Of a DNA stretch of 64,000 nucleotides, positions 9,592 to 18,578 are shown piece by piece. The notes beneath the pieces were generated by a model. That model did no database searches, was not told where the DNA came from, and worked only from the letters and a program-made list of their open reading frames with translations. Where the stretch lies: NCBI RefSeq assembly GCF_014269395.1, contig NZ_JACOGK010000014.1, positions 5,216 to 69,215 of the forward strand. The letters are read 5' to 3'. A program made the translations under genes and the position numbers. Within the stretch, counting starts at the first letter, position 1, and each line of letters begins with the position of its first letter. Source of the DNA: Megasphaera hominis (GTDB taxonomy: Bacteria > Bacillota > Negativicutes > Veillonellales > Megasphaeraceae).

Positions 9592-10578
9592 GTGATTGAA
9601 AAAATGTGGGACTCTCCCCTTATGTATCGAATAGAAGTACCCTTGCCGGATAACCCCCTGCGGTACTTGAATTCCTATGTCGTGTGCGGCAGCGACCGCT
9701 GGCTCGTCATCGACACGGGCTTTAACCGGGAAGAATGCCGGGAAGCCCTCTTTTCCGGTCTTTCCCAGTTGCAGGTCGACCTGGCGCGGACCGATTTGTT
9801 TTTGACCCATTTGCACGCTGACCATACAGGCCTCGTCGGCGATTTCGCAGGCCAGGGTTGCCAGGTCTACATGAACGGCGACGACTATCAATACCTCGTC
9901 GATTCGGCCTTAGATGGACGGACGTGGAAGTATACAGAACAGCTTTTTATGAAGGAAGGCATGCCGCCGGAGGATATTGAAAAGCAATTTTCCAACCAGG
10001 CCCGCAAGTTTTCGCCGGACCCGAGCTTTTCCATTCATCCCGTAGGCGACGGCGATGTCGTCACCTTGGCCGGCGTGGATTTCCAGGTGATCCATACGCC
10101 GGGCCACACGAAGGGCCTGTCCTGCCTCTGGCTGCCCAAAGAAGGACTGCTCGTTTCGAGCGACCACGTCCTCTTTGATATTACGCCGAATATCCAGCGC
10201 TGGCAGAACCTGCCGGACGCCTTGGCGTGCTACCTGCACAGCCTCGACAAGGTGCGCGATTTGCCGGCCCGTTTGGTCCTGCCGGGCCACCGCAAGGCGA
10301 GCAGCGCCTTAAAAGAACGGGTAGATGCCATAAAGGCCCATCACGCCAACCGCCTGCAGGAGCTTTGGCAGGCAGCTAAGGATCACCCCGGCGCGACGGC
10401 CTTTGAACTGGCACCACACCTGACATGGTCCATGCGGGGCAAGAAATGGCCGGAATTCCCGCCGACGCAGAAGTGGTTCGCCATGGGGGAAACCTTATCG
10501 CACGTGGAATACCTGCTCCATCACGGCCGCTTGGAACAGGAAGAAAAGAACGGCCTCTACATCTATTACGCCATTTAG
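9592..10578 (+). CDS. Metallo-beta-lactamase-fold hydrolase with C-terminal winged-helix region
   Basis: 328 residues. The metal site is intact: THLHADHTG (HxHxDH), the HTPGHTKG histidine, the bridging Asp in SSDHVLFD and the last His in VLPGHRK. After about residue 245 comes a helical/winged segment (HHANRLQELWQAAKDHPGAT to the end) like that of LACTB2-type hydrolases. A thioester, nuclease or lactone substrate is possible; sequence does not decide. GTG at 9592 is chosen because GGAAGGA lies 9 bases upstream; a TTG at 9574 is in frame but overlaps that site. Single-gene unit. Confidence 0.88.
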   Translation: MIEKMWDSPLMYRIEVPLPDNPLRYLNSYVVCGSDRWLVIDTGFNREECREALFSGLSQLQVDLARTDLFLTHLHADHTGLVGDFAGQGCQVYMNGDDYQYLVDSALDGRTWKYTEQLFMKEGMPPEDIEKQFSNQARKFSPDPSFSIHPVGDGDVVTLAGVDFQVIHTPGHTKGLSCLWLPKEGLLVSSDHVLFDITPNIQRWQNLPDALACYLHSLDKVRDLPARLVLPGHRKASSALKERVDAIKAHHANRLQELWQAAKDHPGATAFELAPHLTWSMRGKKWPEFPPTQKWFAMGETLSHVEYLLHHGRLEQEEKNGLYIYYAI

Positions 10579-10590
10579 AAACGAACAGGA

Positions 10591-10626
10591 AGCAGCTCCT
10601 TCGCACGCCGGAGGAGCTGCTTTTTT
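10591..10626 (+). terminator. Terminator after metallo-hydrolase gene
   Basis: AGCAGCTCC...GGAGGAGCTGCT stem followed by six T. Confidence 0.9.
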
Positions 10627-10966
10627 ATGACTGAAATAGTTGCTTTCCTGCAATACTATGCAAAGAGAACGGCTATGCTATCCGTGCGGGGCACAGCGGA
10701 GCCGGCCGGGCAGCAGGCCCGATGTGCCAGTGGCCGGTCCGTGTATGCGGCGGATTGTAACAGAGACAGTATTTGCCAGACTGGAAATTTTATATAGTTA
10801 TATACTATGTAAAATGAGAGAAAAAATGTATTATACAACGGGAATGGCCTGTGATACACTGTAGGCAATGAAGGGATACAGCGTATCCTAGGGAAAACAA
10901 CTACTTTTTATGTCATGCATTATATATCTAATTTCTATATGATGCGCAGAAATGGAGGAGAGTAAT
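10627..10966. other. Intergenic region upstream of methionine gamma-lyase
   Basis: No convincing gene. The first half is GC-rich with an inverted repeat (CCGGCC near 10697, GGCCGG near 10732). The second half holds the operator and -10 listed separately. I looked for S-box (SAM riboswitch) consensus elements and found none. Confidence 0.6.
10794..10834 (+). promoter_or_regulatory. ATAGT-N5-ACTAT operator and -10 box of methionine gamma-lyase gene
   Basis: Palindrome ATAGT-TATAT-ACTAT at 10794-10808 has the T-N11-A form bound by LysR-type regulators. A -10 candidate TATTAT sits at 10829-10834. The NhaC-family gene's upstream region carries the same palindrome (different centre) at the same distance from an identical ATGTATTATACA block, so the two promoters look co-regulated, probably by the LysR protein at 14162-15103. 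Confidence 0.6.
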
Positions 10967-12166
10967 ATGGAAAAGGAATTACTGAAACAGATGGGATTTG
11001 CTACGAAGGCCATTCACGGCGGCGCTATGAAAAACGAATTTGGCGCCTTGACGAATCCGATCTATCAGTCGTCTACGTTTATTTTTGATTCGGCTGAACA
11101 GGGCGGCAACCGCTTTGCCTTGAAGGAACCAGGGTATATTTATTCGCGCTTAGGTAACCCGTCGGATACGCAGGTAGAAGAAAAGGTAGCCCTCCTCGAA
11201 GGCGCTGAAGCTGCTTGCTCCGCTGCGTCCGGTATGGGCGCTATCGCTTCTGCCCTGTGGACGCTGCTTCACGCAGGCGATCATGTCGTAGCCAGCGATA
11301 CCTTATATGGCTGCACCTTTGCTCTCTTGAACCACGGCCTGAGCCGCTATGGCGTAGATGTATCCTTCGTCGATATTACGGACCTGGACGCTGTGAAACA
11401 GGCTATCAAACCGAATACACGCGTCGTCTATTTGGAAACGCCAGCCAACCCGACGCTGAAGATTTCCGATATTGAAGGCATCAGCAAGATTGCCCATGCA
11501 AGTGGCGATATCAAGGTCGTCGTCGATAACACGTTCTGCTCGCCCTACATCCAGCAGCCTTTGTCCCTCGGTGCCGACGTCGTCGTCCATTCGGCTACGA
11601 AATACCTCAACGGCCATGGTGACGTCATTGCCGGCTTCGTCGCAGGCTCGCAGGAATATATTAATAACGTCCGCCTCTTTGGCATTAAAGATATGACCGG
11701 ATCCGTCCTCAGCCCGTTTGATGCCTTCCTCGTCGCCCGTGGCATGAAGACCCTGGCCCTGCGCATGGAAAAGCATTCGGCTAACGCCATGCAGGTGGCT
11801 GAATTCCTCGAAGGCCATCCGGCTGTAGAAAAAGTGTACTATCCCGGCCTGAAGAGCTTCCCTCAGTATGAACTGGCAAAGAAACAAATGCGCCTGCCTG
11901 GCGGCATGATTTCCTTTGAACTGAAGGGCGGCAAAGAAGAAGGCGCCGTCGTCATGAATAACGTCAAGCTGTGCAGCCTTGCCGTATCCCTGGGCGATGC
12001 CGAAACGCTGATCGAACACGCTGCCTCCATGACGCATTCCACGTATACGCCGGAAGAACTGAAAGCTGCCGGCATCAGCGAAGGCCTCGTTCGCCTGTCT
12101 GTCGGTCTCGAAAATGCAGAAGATATCATTGCCGACCTCAAACAGGCTCTGGACCTGATTCAATAA
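10967..12166 (+). CDS. mdeA: Methionine gamma-lyase (Cys/Met metabolism PLP enzyme)
   Basis: 399-residue PLP enzyme of the transsulfuration fold. The PLP lysine is in SATKYLNGHGDV. The DTLYGCTFALLNHG stretch carries the active-site Cys that separates methionine gamma-lyases (methionine to methanethiol, 2-oxobutyrate and ammonia) from cystathionine enzymes, which usually have Gly or Pro there. The ATG at 10967 follows GGAGGAG by six bases; an ATG at 10952 overlaps that site. Own operator upstream and hairpin downstream. O-acetylhomoserine sulfhydrylase is the less likely alternative. Confidence 0.9.
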   Translation: MEKELLKQMGFATKAIHGGAMKNEFGALTNPIYQSSTFIFDSAEQGGNRFALKEPGYIYSRLGNPSDTQVEEKVALLEGAEAACSAASGMGAIASALWTLLHAGDHVVASDTLYGCTFALLNHGLSRYGVDVSFVDITDLDAVKQAIKPNTRVVYLETPANPTLKISDIEGISKIAHASGDIKVVVDNTFCSPYIQQPLSLGADVVVHSATKYLNGHGDVIAGFVAGSQEYINNVRLFGIKDMTGSVLSPFDAFLVARGMKTLALRMEKHSANAMQVAEFLEGHPAVEKVYYPGLKSFPQYELAKKQMRLPGGMISFELKGGKEEGAVVMNNVKLCSLAVSLGDAETLIEHAASMTHSTYTPEELKAAGISEGLVRLSVGLENAEDIIADLKQALDLIQ

Positions 12167-12194
12167 GTCTCCATATATACCATCGCCAATACAA

Positions 12195-12230
12195 ACACAA
12201 AGGCCGCTCCTCCGGGAGTGGCCTTTGTGT
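12195..12230 (+). terminator. Hairpin after methionine gamma-lyase gene
   Basis: Stem ACACAAAGGCCGCTCC pairing with GGAGTGGCCTTTGTGT. No clean T run follows, so termination may be partial. Confidence 0.65.
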
Positions 12231-12231
12231 A

Positions 12232-12601
12232 TTCTGAGAGGAAAGAAAATGCAAACAATTCGTCAGCCGCAATTTCATTATGTAGCATATTCATAGTTAT
12301 AAACTATGAATATACAGAGAAAACATGTATTATACAGTCGTTATACAATATAGTAAAATAAATACATAAGTTGACGTATCGAAAAAATATAAAGTATTAA
12401 CGGCATGTTACTAAGTAATAACCGTTATAAAGAAGATAGAAAAGCAAGGCATACCTTTAAAAATGGATATATACTATAATAAAATACTATTTTTCTGTCG
12501 AGAAAATATGAGGAAATGAGACACGGCGCCAATTGAAATTCCTTATATTGTGTACTCTAAATCAACAGTTTTTTTGTATTGTATGAAAGGAGAAAGAGAG
12601 A
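12232..12601. other. Long AT-rich leader region of NhaC-family gene
   Basis: No gene. Besides the operator at 12287-12313 there is a second possible promoter (TTGACG 12371-12376, 18-bp spacer, TATTAA 12395-12400) and a short hairpin (TAACGG near 12398, CCGTTA near 12423). About 260 nt lie between the upstream -10 and the start codon. Confidence 0.5.
12287..12333 (+). promoter_or_regulatory. Perfect palindromic operator and -10 box of NhaC-family gene
   Basis: Perfect 12-bp arms ATATTCATAGTT / AACTATGAATAT around ATA (12287-12313) contain the core ATAGT-N5-ACTAT. A -10 candidate TATTAT lies at 12328-12333. Centre-to-minus-10 distance equals that at the methionine gamma-lyase promoter. Confidence 0.65.
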
Positions 12602-14038
12602 ATGGACGAAGAAAAAGGAGTGAAACAGGAACCTGCCGCCAATACGTCCCAGGCAAGTCAGGTAGTAAAACCGAACGGACTGGCTTTGGTTCCGTTCCTG
12701 GTATTTGTCATAGTCTATTTGGGCAGCGGCATTATTTTAGATATGAGCGGTATGGAAATGGCCTTTTACCAGTTCCCGGCTCCCTTGGCGGCAGCCATCG
12801 GCGCCATAGCGGCCTTTATCCTCATTCGGGGATCCTTTGAAGAAAAGTTTGAAACCTTTGTACGCGGCTGTGGTGATTCCAATATTATCATCATGTGCGT
12901 CATTTACCTCTTGGCCGGCGGCTTTGCCGCTACGTGTAAGGCCATGGGCGGCATCGACTCGACGGTCAATCTGGGCCTTACGTATATTCCGCCTGAATAT
13001 TTGGCAGCCGGCGTATTCGTCATTTCCGGCTTCATCGCTACGGCTACGGGCACCTCTGTAGGCAGTGCCGCAGCGGTCGGCCCCATTGCCATTGCCGTCG
13101 CCGAAAAGGCCGGCATTTCCATGCCCCTCATGATGGGCTGCGTCATGGGCGGTATCATGCTGGGCGACAACTTGTCCATTATTTCCGATACGACCATTGC
13201 TTCTACGCGCACGCAAGGCTGTGCCATGAAGGATAAGTTCCGCCTGAACTTCTGGCTGACCCTGGTCCCGGCCATCGTGACGGTCATCCTGTTGATTTTC
13301 TTTGGCGGTTCGGAAACGGCAGTCAGCACAGGGGAACATCCCTTTACGCTGGTTAAGGTATTGCCCTACATCGTCGTCCTCGTCACGGCCGTAGCCGGCG
13401 CTAATGTTTTCCTCGTCCTCTTTGGCGGCATCCTCCTGGCCGGTGGTATCGGCATCGTCTATGGCGACTTGTCCATCCTGACCTTTGCCCAGGCTGTGTA
13501 TCAGGGCTTCCTGGGGATGACGGATATTTTCTTCCTCTCCCTTATTACGGGCGGTCTGGCTGCCATGGTCAATAAGGCCGGCGGCATTTCCTTCCTCCTG
13601 GTCAATATCCAGAAGTTTATCAAAGGGAAGAATTCGGCTGAGCTGGGGATTTCCGCACTGGTTTCTATTACGGACCTGGCAACGGCCAACAACACGGTTT
13701 CGATCATCATCAACGGCGAAGTGGCCAAACGCATTTGCTACACCTTCCACGTCGATCCCCGCCGCAGCGCAGCGCTCCTGAGTACCTTTTCGTCTATCTT
13801 CCAGGGGCTCATCCCCTATGGGGCGCAGATGCTGATTTTGACCAGCTTTGCCGGCGGTCTTGTCTCGCCGCTCCAGGTATTGCCCTACTGCTGGTTTATC
13901 TATCTCTTAGGTATTTCGGCCATCGTTTCCGTCTTCATTCCCTTCTCGGACGGTTTCATCCGCAAGGATCCTTGGGATTACGCTATGAAGCGGCCCAAGA
14001 GCCAGGCCCTGGATGGCGATAGTATCCCCGAAATTTAG
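12602..14038 (+). CDS. NhaC-family Na+/H+ antiporter-like transporter (possible methionine/sulfur amino-acid carrier)
   Basis: 478 residues with 10-12 membrane helices. The NhaC/YuiF/MleN signature is clear: TATGTSVGSAAAVGPI, then MLGDNLSIISDTTIASTRTQ near residue 195-215. The ATG follows AAAGGAG. The NhaC superfamily holds Na+/H+ antiporters and predicted methionine importers (MetT). The shared operator with methionine gamma-lyase and the flanking LysR gene favour the second reading here, but that is inference. It ends before two terminators. Confidence 0.88.
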   Translation: MDEEKGVKQEPAANTSQASQVVKPNGLALVPFLVFVIVYLGSGIILDMSGMEMAFYQFPAPLAAAIGAIAAFILIRGSFEEKFETFVRGCGDSNIIIMCVIYLLAGGFAATCKAMGGIDSTVNLGLTYIPPEYLAAGVFVISGFIATATGTSVGSAAAVGPIAIAVAEKAGISMPLMMGCVMGGIMLGDNLSIISDTTIASTRTQGCAMKDKFRLNFWLTLVPAIVTVILLIFFGGSETAVSTGEHPFTLVKVLPYIVVLVTAVAGANVFLVLFGGILLAGGIGIVYGDLSILTFAQAVYQGFLGMTDIFFLSLITGGLAAMVNKAGGISFLLVNIQKFIKGKNSAELGISALVSITDLATANNTVSIIINGEVAKRICYTFHVDPRRSAALLSTFSSIFQGLIPYGAQMLILTSFAGGLVSPLQVLPYCWFIYLLGISAIVSVFIPFSDGFIRKDPWDYAMKRPKSQALDGDSIPEI

Positions 14039-14055
14039 CATTGCATATAGAGAAC

Positions 14056-14091
14056 ATCCCCTGCCCTGGTGGCGGGGGATTCGTTTTTTTA
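14056..14091 (+). terminator. Terminator of NhaC-family gene
   Basis: ATCCCC...GGGGGAT stem followed by a run of seven T. Confidence 0.85.
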
Positions 14092-14103
14092 GGCCAGCCG
14101 GAC

Positions 14104-14148
14104 AAAAAGCAGGCCCGTCAGGACGCTTTGTCCTGGCGGGCCTTTTTG
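14104..14148. terminator. Bidirectional terminator between NhaC-family and LysR genes
   Basis: AGGCCCGTCAGGAC / GTCCTGGCGGGCCT stem with A run before and T run after; serves the leftward LysR gene as well. Confidence 0.88.
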
Positions 14149-14161
14149 TATGAAAGAGGGA

Positions 14162-15103
14162 TCACACCTGACCAGCATTGAGGCGATGTGCTGTCAAGGT
14201 CTTTTGCACTTGTTCGATATAATTGCGCGCTTCCGGCGAAAGGGAGGCGTTGTCCGGCTTGATCCAGCCGACACACATAATGTCCAAGGAATTTTTTAAG
14301 GGAATGGCAGTAAACTGATCGTTCAGGGAATGGAAGAGAATGCCCGTACTGACGGTATAGGCGTCGGTTTCCTTGATGATGCTGAATAAGGTCGACCGGT
14401 CGGTTACGTGGATCATGCGCTGCGGCTTAATGTCGGGCATGACGATTTCTTCGGAAAACTGGTACGTATCCTCGCCTTGCGTATACTGGACATACGGGTA
14501 TGGGTTTAATTGTTCCAAAGATAAGGTCTTGTATTTGGCTAAGGGATGATCTGCCTTCAAAAAGACGGCCGGCGGATAGGAAAAGAGCTCCGTAAAGGAC
14601 AGGCCGTTGCGGCGCAGCGTCCGGGTCATAAACTTGCGGGTCATATTGGAGATGAAAATAAGGCCGATTTCACTGCGGCGCATCATGACGTCCTTCAATA
14701 CCTGTGACGTCCGTTCTTCCCGGAGGGTTACGTCATACGTCGAGCCCGGTACCATTTCTGCTAAGTACGACGTCAGGGCGTCGACGGCAAACATGTAGTG
14801 CTGCGAAGAAATGGAAAGGCGTACCTTGCTGGCATCCTGCTCGGCATCATCCAAGTGAAAATGGTCGCGGAGCGAAGCAGCATCTTCGATAATGTGGGTA
14901 GCGTGGTTGAGAAATTCCAGGCCGTCCGGCGTAAAGGAAATGCCGTGGCGGTTCCGTTCGAGGAGGGTGATGTGAAATTCCTTTTCTACTTCCCGGATGG
15001 CGGTACTCAGGCTCGGCTGGGAAATAAACAGGGCCTGTGCCGTAGCAGAAATCGAGGTGTGCTTCGATAATTCGACAATGTAACGAAGCTGTTGTAACGT
15101 CAT
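14162..15103 (-). CDS. LysR-type transcriptional regulator
   Basis: 313 residues. The N-terminal winged helix-turn-helix (QQLRYIVELSKHTSISATAQ, then SQPSLSTAIREVEKE) is followed by a periplasmic-binding-like effector domain from about residue 90. The start is ATG with AAGGGA upstream. It is encoded opposite the NhaC-family gene and is the natural candidate to bind the ATAGT-N5-ACTAT operators at 10794 and 12293. Its own upstream region has only a half-site (ACTAT, 15133-15137), so autoregulation is uncertain. Effector unknown; methionine or a product of its breakdown is plausible from context. Confidence 0.9.
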   Translation of the reverse strand: MTLQQLRYIVELSKHTSISATAQALFISQPSLSTAIREVEKEFHITLLERNRHGISFTPDGLEFLNHATHIIEDAASLRDHFHLDDAEQDASKVRLSISSQHYMFAVDALTSYLAEMVPGSTYDVTLREERTSQVLKDVMMRRSEIGLIFISNMTRKFMTRTLRRNGLSFTELFSYPPAVFLKADHPLAKYKTLSLEQLNPYPYVQYTQGEDTYQFSEEIVMPDIKPQRMIHVTDRSTLFSIIKETDAYTVSTGILFHSLNDQFTAIPLKNSLDIMCVGWIKPDNASLSPEARNYIEQVQKTLTAHRLNAGQV

Positions 15104-15446
15104 AATAAAATCCCTTTCTTATATATATACAGACTATGCGAATGTATTAGTTATACTTTATATCGATAAGTGTTTGACTTATGTTGCTTCTATTTTAACA
15201 GAGAAATAATAAAAAATAAAGAGTATAAATAACAAAAGTAAATTTATCCGCATGATTTGTTATATAAAGAAAGATGTGCCAACTTATTATATCTATAGAA
15301 TGCATGTATACAAGACGGGAGACACAAAAAAACCTCCCTGTGAGAGGAGGTTTTTCAGCTCTGGTCCCGGCCGGAGCAAAGGGCCGGCACGCGTGTTGGT
15401 ACAGCCCTAACGTGGCGTTTAGGGCTGCCTGCAGAGAGGCCGTATG
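15104..15446. other. Intergenic region between LysR and cobO genes
   Basis: No gene. The left part is an AT-rich LysR upstream region. The right part, downstream of cobO on the minus strand, has a perfect hairpin (AGCCCTAA 15403-15410, TTAGGGCT 15419-15426) and the terminator at 15326-15355. No cobalamin riboswitch elements were recognised. Confidence 0.6.
15326..15355. terminator. Bidirectional terminator downstream of cobO
   Basis: AAAAAACCTCC / GGAGGTTTTT stem with a short loop. Confidence 0.85.
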
Positions 15447-15974
15447 CTATTCTTCAATACCTACGCGGGCGGCAATTCCCTTGTCGAAGGGGTGCTTGCG
15501 CTTACAGATTTCCGACACGTAATCGGCCTGGTCCAAAAGGGCCTGCGAGGGATTGCGGCCGGTCATGACGACTTCCAGCTTTTGGGGCTTGTTTTGGAGA
15601 AAACGGAGGACTTCCTTTTCATCCAAGAGGCCGAGGGAACAGGTACCGAGTATTTCGTCGAGGACGAGCAGGTCCGGCGCGTCGCGGCGGACGCGGTCCT
15701 GTATTTCCTGAAAGAGACGGCCCTGCATGGCCTTGGCAGCAGCCAGTTCATCCGGGGTCATTTGGAAAGTAAATTTTTCACAGCCCTTGCCGCGCAGTAC
15801 GGCGATGGTCGGAATGCGCGCTAACGAAACGAGCTCGCCTGTCTTCCGCTCTTTCAAGAATTGGGCGAAGAGTACGCGGCCGCCGTGGCCGGCACAGCGG
15901 ATGGCCAGGCCCAGGGCTGCCGTCGTTTTGCCCTTGCCGTCACCACAGTAAATATGAATGAGTCCAGTATCCAT
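15447..15974 (-). CDS. cobO: Cob(I)yrinic acid a,c-diamide adenosyltransferase
   Basis: 175 residues of the CobA/CobO/BtuR family. It transfers the adenosyl group of ATP to Co(I) corrinoid, making adenosylcobalamin precursors. The N-terminal P-loop YCGDGKGKTTAALG lies at residues 9-22 and DLLVLDEILGTCSLGL near 100-115. The start is ATG at 15974 with AAAGGAGGT upstream; the upstream in-frame ATG at 16031 lacks a site. No other cobalamin genes are adjacent, so it may act in salvage. Confidence 0.95.
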   Translation of the reverse strand: MDTGLIHIYCGDGKGKTTAALGLAIRCAGHGGRVLFAQFLKERKTGELVSLARIPTIAVLRGKGCEKFTFQMTPDELAAAKAMQGRLFQEIQDRVRRDAPDLLVLDEILGTCSLGLLDEKEVLRFLQNKPQKLEVVMTGRNPSQALLDQADYVSEICKRKHPFDKGIAARVGIEE

Positions 15975-16142
15975 AGGAGAACCTCCTTTGTCTTTTGCCT
16001 CTAGTATAGCATGCCTGAAGCCGTCGTGCACGGAGGGAAAAAGAGGGACCAGTCACACATTTATTGATAACTGAACCTGTAAAAAACAAGTAAAAAACGG
16101 AAATGTTGCGCCCGTTTTACGTTTTACCGGAAAAATCATGCC

Positions 16143-16172
16143 TTGACAAAGCCTGCCAACCTGGTGTATCAT
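16143..16172 (+). promoter_or_regulatory. Promoter of the trp operon
   Basis: TTGACA (16143-16148), 18-bp spacer, TATCAT (16167-16172). Transcription would start just before the T-box leader. Confidence 0.8.
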
Positions 16173-16178
16173 GCACTC

Positions 16179-16482
16179 AACAATTACAAATCGTCCACAA
16201 ACCTTTGAGGCGGAGATAAAAACGATGACATGTGCGTACAGAGAGCCGGGGCGCTGAGAGCCGGCCGCAAACAGCTCGTTAAATGGACCGCTGAGGGCGC
16301 AGTGAAAAGCTTCGGCTGAGTATTCTGCGACGTAGGGGCATACGTCAGTTGCCGGGAATATGTTGGTATTCCGTCGAGCGCAGGAGTCAAATCCTGAAAC
16401 AAGGTGGCACCGCGGTATCGGTATAGCTGTAGCTAAGATAACCGTCCTTGACAAACTCTATTGTCATGGGCGGTTTTTTTGT
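16179..16482 (+). ncRNA. T-box riboswitch (tryptophan, UGG specifier) controlling the trp operon
   Basis: Leader of about 300 nt before trpE. The T-box core AAGGTGGCACCGCGG is at 16401-16415. Stem I has a GAGAGCCGG-type apical region (about 16243-16265). The specifier loop reads AAA-TGG-ACC, giving TGG at 16284-16286, which would pair with tRNA-Trp CCA. The terminator stem is ACCGTCC near 16441 with GGGCGGT ending in seven T (to 16480). Uncharged tRNA-Trp would favour the antiterminator and turn the operon on. Confidence 0.95.
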
Positions 16483-16502
16483 TGTCCTAATAGGAGGCAG
16501 CT

Positions 16503-17972
16503 ATGGAAAATCTTTCCTTACATGAAATAAAACAATACGCCGGCACGTATACGCTCGTACCGCTGTGCCGCACCTTATATGCCGATCTGCGTACGCCACT
16601 GGAGGTCCTGCGGCTTGTACAGACGCTGACGAAGCACTGCTATTTGCTGGAAAGCATGGAAGACACAGACCGCTGGGGCCGTTACACCTTCATCGGTTAC
16701 GATCCGGCCCTGGGCCTGAGCTGCAAGAACGGCGTCGTCCGCTTTACAGGCGAACGGGAAGAAACGATCCGGACGGATACGCCGCAGGATCTCATCCGCC
16801 AGGTCGTAGAGGCCAACCGGGCGCCCCGCCTGGCAGGGCTGCCGCCCTTCGTCGGCGGCCTGGTCGGATATTTTGCGTACGACTTCATCCAATATGCCGA
16901 ACCGTCCCTGCAACTGCGGGCGGAAGACGATGCCGGCTTTAACGATTTCGACCTCATGCTCTTTCACAAGGTCATCGTCTTCGATCACCTGAAGCAAAAG
17001 CTGTTCCTCATCGTCAACGTACGGACTGGCCAGGCCGATACAGCCTATGAAAAGGCCCTGGCGGAGCTGGACCGTATGGAAGCCCTGCTCCACGAGGGGC
17101 AGCCGGCCCGGCCGGAACCGTTACAGCTGGACGGCGACTTTGAGGCTCTCTTTTCCAAAAGCGACTACTGCCGCATGGTAGAAAAAGGGAAGACCCACAT
17201 CGTCGAAGGCGATATTTTCCAGGTTGTCCTGTCAAACCGCATGTCCGTCAAGGCCACAGGCAGCCTGCTCGATACGTACCGCGTCCTTAGGACCTTGAAT
17301 CCGTCGCCGTACATGTTTTATTTCTCCGGCGATGATATCGAAATGGCCGGCGCGTCACCGGAAACGCTGACCCGCCTGGAAGACGGCAGCTTATTTACCT
17401 TCCCCCTGGCAGGCTCGCGGCCGCGGGGCAAGACACGGGCTGAGGACCAGGCCCTGGAAGCGGATTTGCTCCACAATACGAAGGAACTGGCCGAGCACAA
17501 TATGCTCGTCGATCTGGGCCGTAACGACTTGGGCCGTATTAGCCGCATCGGCTCGGTCCACGTGGAAGAATATTTGAACGTCCTGCGTTTTTCCCATATT
17601 ATGCACCTCGGCTCTACCGTACGCGGCCAGATCCGGGAAGATAAAAGTGCCGTCGACGCCATTCTTTCCGTCTTGCCGGCAGGGACGCTCTCAGGCGCCC
17701 CGAAAATCCGGGCCTGCCAGATCATCGACGAGCTGGAAGGCCATAAGCGGGGCATTTACGGCGGCGCCATTGGCTACATCGATTTTACGGGCAATATGGA
17801 TTGCTGCATCGGCATCCGCCTGGCGTATAAGAAAAAAGACCGCCTCTACGTGTGCTCCGGCGCCGGCATCGTAGCCGACAGTATACCGGAGCAGGAATAC
17901 CAGGAATGTATTAACAAGGCTAAGGCCGTTATCCTGGCCATCAGGCAGGCGGAAGGAGGGATAGACGCATGA
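16503..17972 (+). CDS. trpE: Anthranilate synthase component I
   Basis: 489 residues. With the TrpG amidotransferase it converts chorismate to anthranilate. The N-terminal regulatory region has YLLESMEDTDRWGRYTF, the LLES motif of tryptophan feedback sites (about residue 48). The C-terminal chorismate-binding domain shows SPYMFYF, GTLSGAPKIRACQIIDELEG and RGIYGGAIGYID. The start is ATG with AGGAGG upstream. First gene of trpEGDCFBA; overlaps trpG by 4 bp. Confidence 0.98.
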   Translation: MENLSLHEIKQYAGTYTLVPLCRTLYADLRTPLEVLRLVQTLTKHCYLLESMEDTDRWGRYTFIGYDPALGLSCKNGVVRFTGEREETIRTDTPQDLIRQVVEANRAPRLAGLPPFVGGLVGYFAYDFIQYAEPSLQLRAEDDAGFNDFDLMLFHKVIVFDHLKQKLFLIVNVRTGQADTAYEKALAELDRMEALLHEGQPARPEPLQLDGDFEALFSKSDYCRMVEKGKTHIVEGDIFQVVLSNRMSVKATGSLLDTYRVLRTLNPSPYMFYFSGDDIEMAGASPETLTRLEDGSLFTFPLAGSRPRGKTRAEDQALEADLLHNTKELAEHNMLVDLGRNDLGRISRIGSVHVEEYLNVLRFSHIMHLGSTVRGQIREDKSAVDAILSVLPAGTLSGAPKIRACQIIDELEGHKRGIYGGAIGYIDFTGNMDCCIGIRLAYKKKDRLYVCSGAGIVADSIPEQEYQECINKAKAVILAIRQAEGGIDA

Positions 17973-18538
17973 CCATACTCATCGATAATTACGACAGCTT
18001 TACATACAATTTGTACCAGCTTTTGGGGCTCTTTGATGACGTACAGACCATCCGCAACGATGCCGTCACCGTAGAGGAGCTGGAAGCCCTGCAGCCGGAC
18101 CGCATCGTCCTTTCACCGGGCCCGGGACGGCCGGCAGACGCAGGGATTTGCGAGGCTGTGATCCGCCACTTTTCCGGCCGCGTGCCGATCCTCGGTGTCT
18201 GCCTGGGCCATCAGGCCATTTGCGAGGTCGCCGGCGGTACCATTACGTACGCCAGGGAATTGATGCACGGTAAGCAGTCTATCGTACAGCTGGCCGAAGG
18301 GGAACCCCTTTTCCGGGGGCTCGGCCGCGAAACCGATGTGGGGCGCTATCATTCCTTAGCTGTCGATACGGCGCACTTTCCCGAAAGCCTGAAGGTTCTG
18401 GCACGGACGCAGGACGGCGAAGTCATGGCTGTCCGCTACGGCCAGGCGCCTGTGTACGGCCTGCAGTTTCATCCCGAATCGATCCTGACACCACAGGGAC
18501 CGGTAATGATTGAAAATTTCATGCACATGACCTGTTAA
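17969..18538 (+). CDS. trpG: Anthranilate synthase component II (glutamine amidotransferase)
   Basis: 189 residues, class I amidotransferase supplying ammonia to TrpE. The nucleophile is in GVCLGHQAI (near residue 80) and the His/Glu pair in LQFHPES. IDNYDSFTYNL opens the protein. It starts inside the trpE stop (ATGA overlap), so translation is coupled. TrpG is separate, not fused to TrpD as in enteric bacteria. In some species this subunit also serves folate synthesis; no pab gene is nearby. Confidence 0.97.
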   Translation: MTILIDNYDSFTYNLYQLLGLFDDVQTIRNDAVTVEELEALQPDRIVLSPGPGRPADAGICEAVIRHFSGRVPILGVCLGHQAICEVAGGTITYARELMHGKQSIVQLAEGEPLFRGLGRETDVGRYHSLAVDTAHFPESLKVLARTQDGEVMAVRYGQAPVYGLQFHPESILTPQGPVMIENFMHMTC

Positions 18539-18578
18539 GAAGAAATAGTAGTGTAATAGTAATAGAGGAGGCTATACC

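Noticed and set aside
10640..10864. 74-codon frame upstream of methionine gamma-lyase
   Set aside because: No ribosome site, overlaps the operator and -10 box, and has no protein-like features.
10627..10966. SAM (S-box) riboswitch before a methionine-related gene
   Set aside because: The conserved S-box blocks (GAGGGACTGGCCC, CGGCAACC) are absent, and the GC-rich part lies upstream of the promoter.
11303..12163. 286-codon frame antisense to methionine gamma-lyase
   Set aside because: Antisense shadow of a clearly recognised enzyme; same for comparable long frames opposite the antiporter, symporters and epimerase.
15104..15446. Cobalamin riboswitch near cobO
   Set aside because: The region is downstream of cobO, not upstream, and lacks the B12-box; its hairpins read as terminators.
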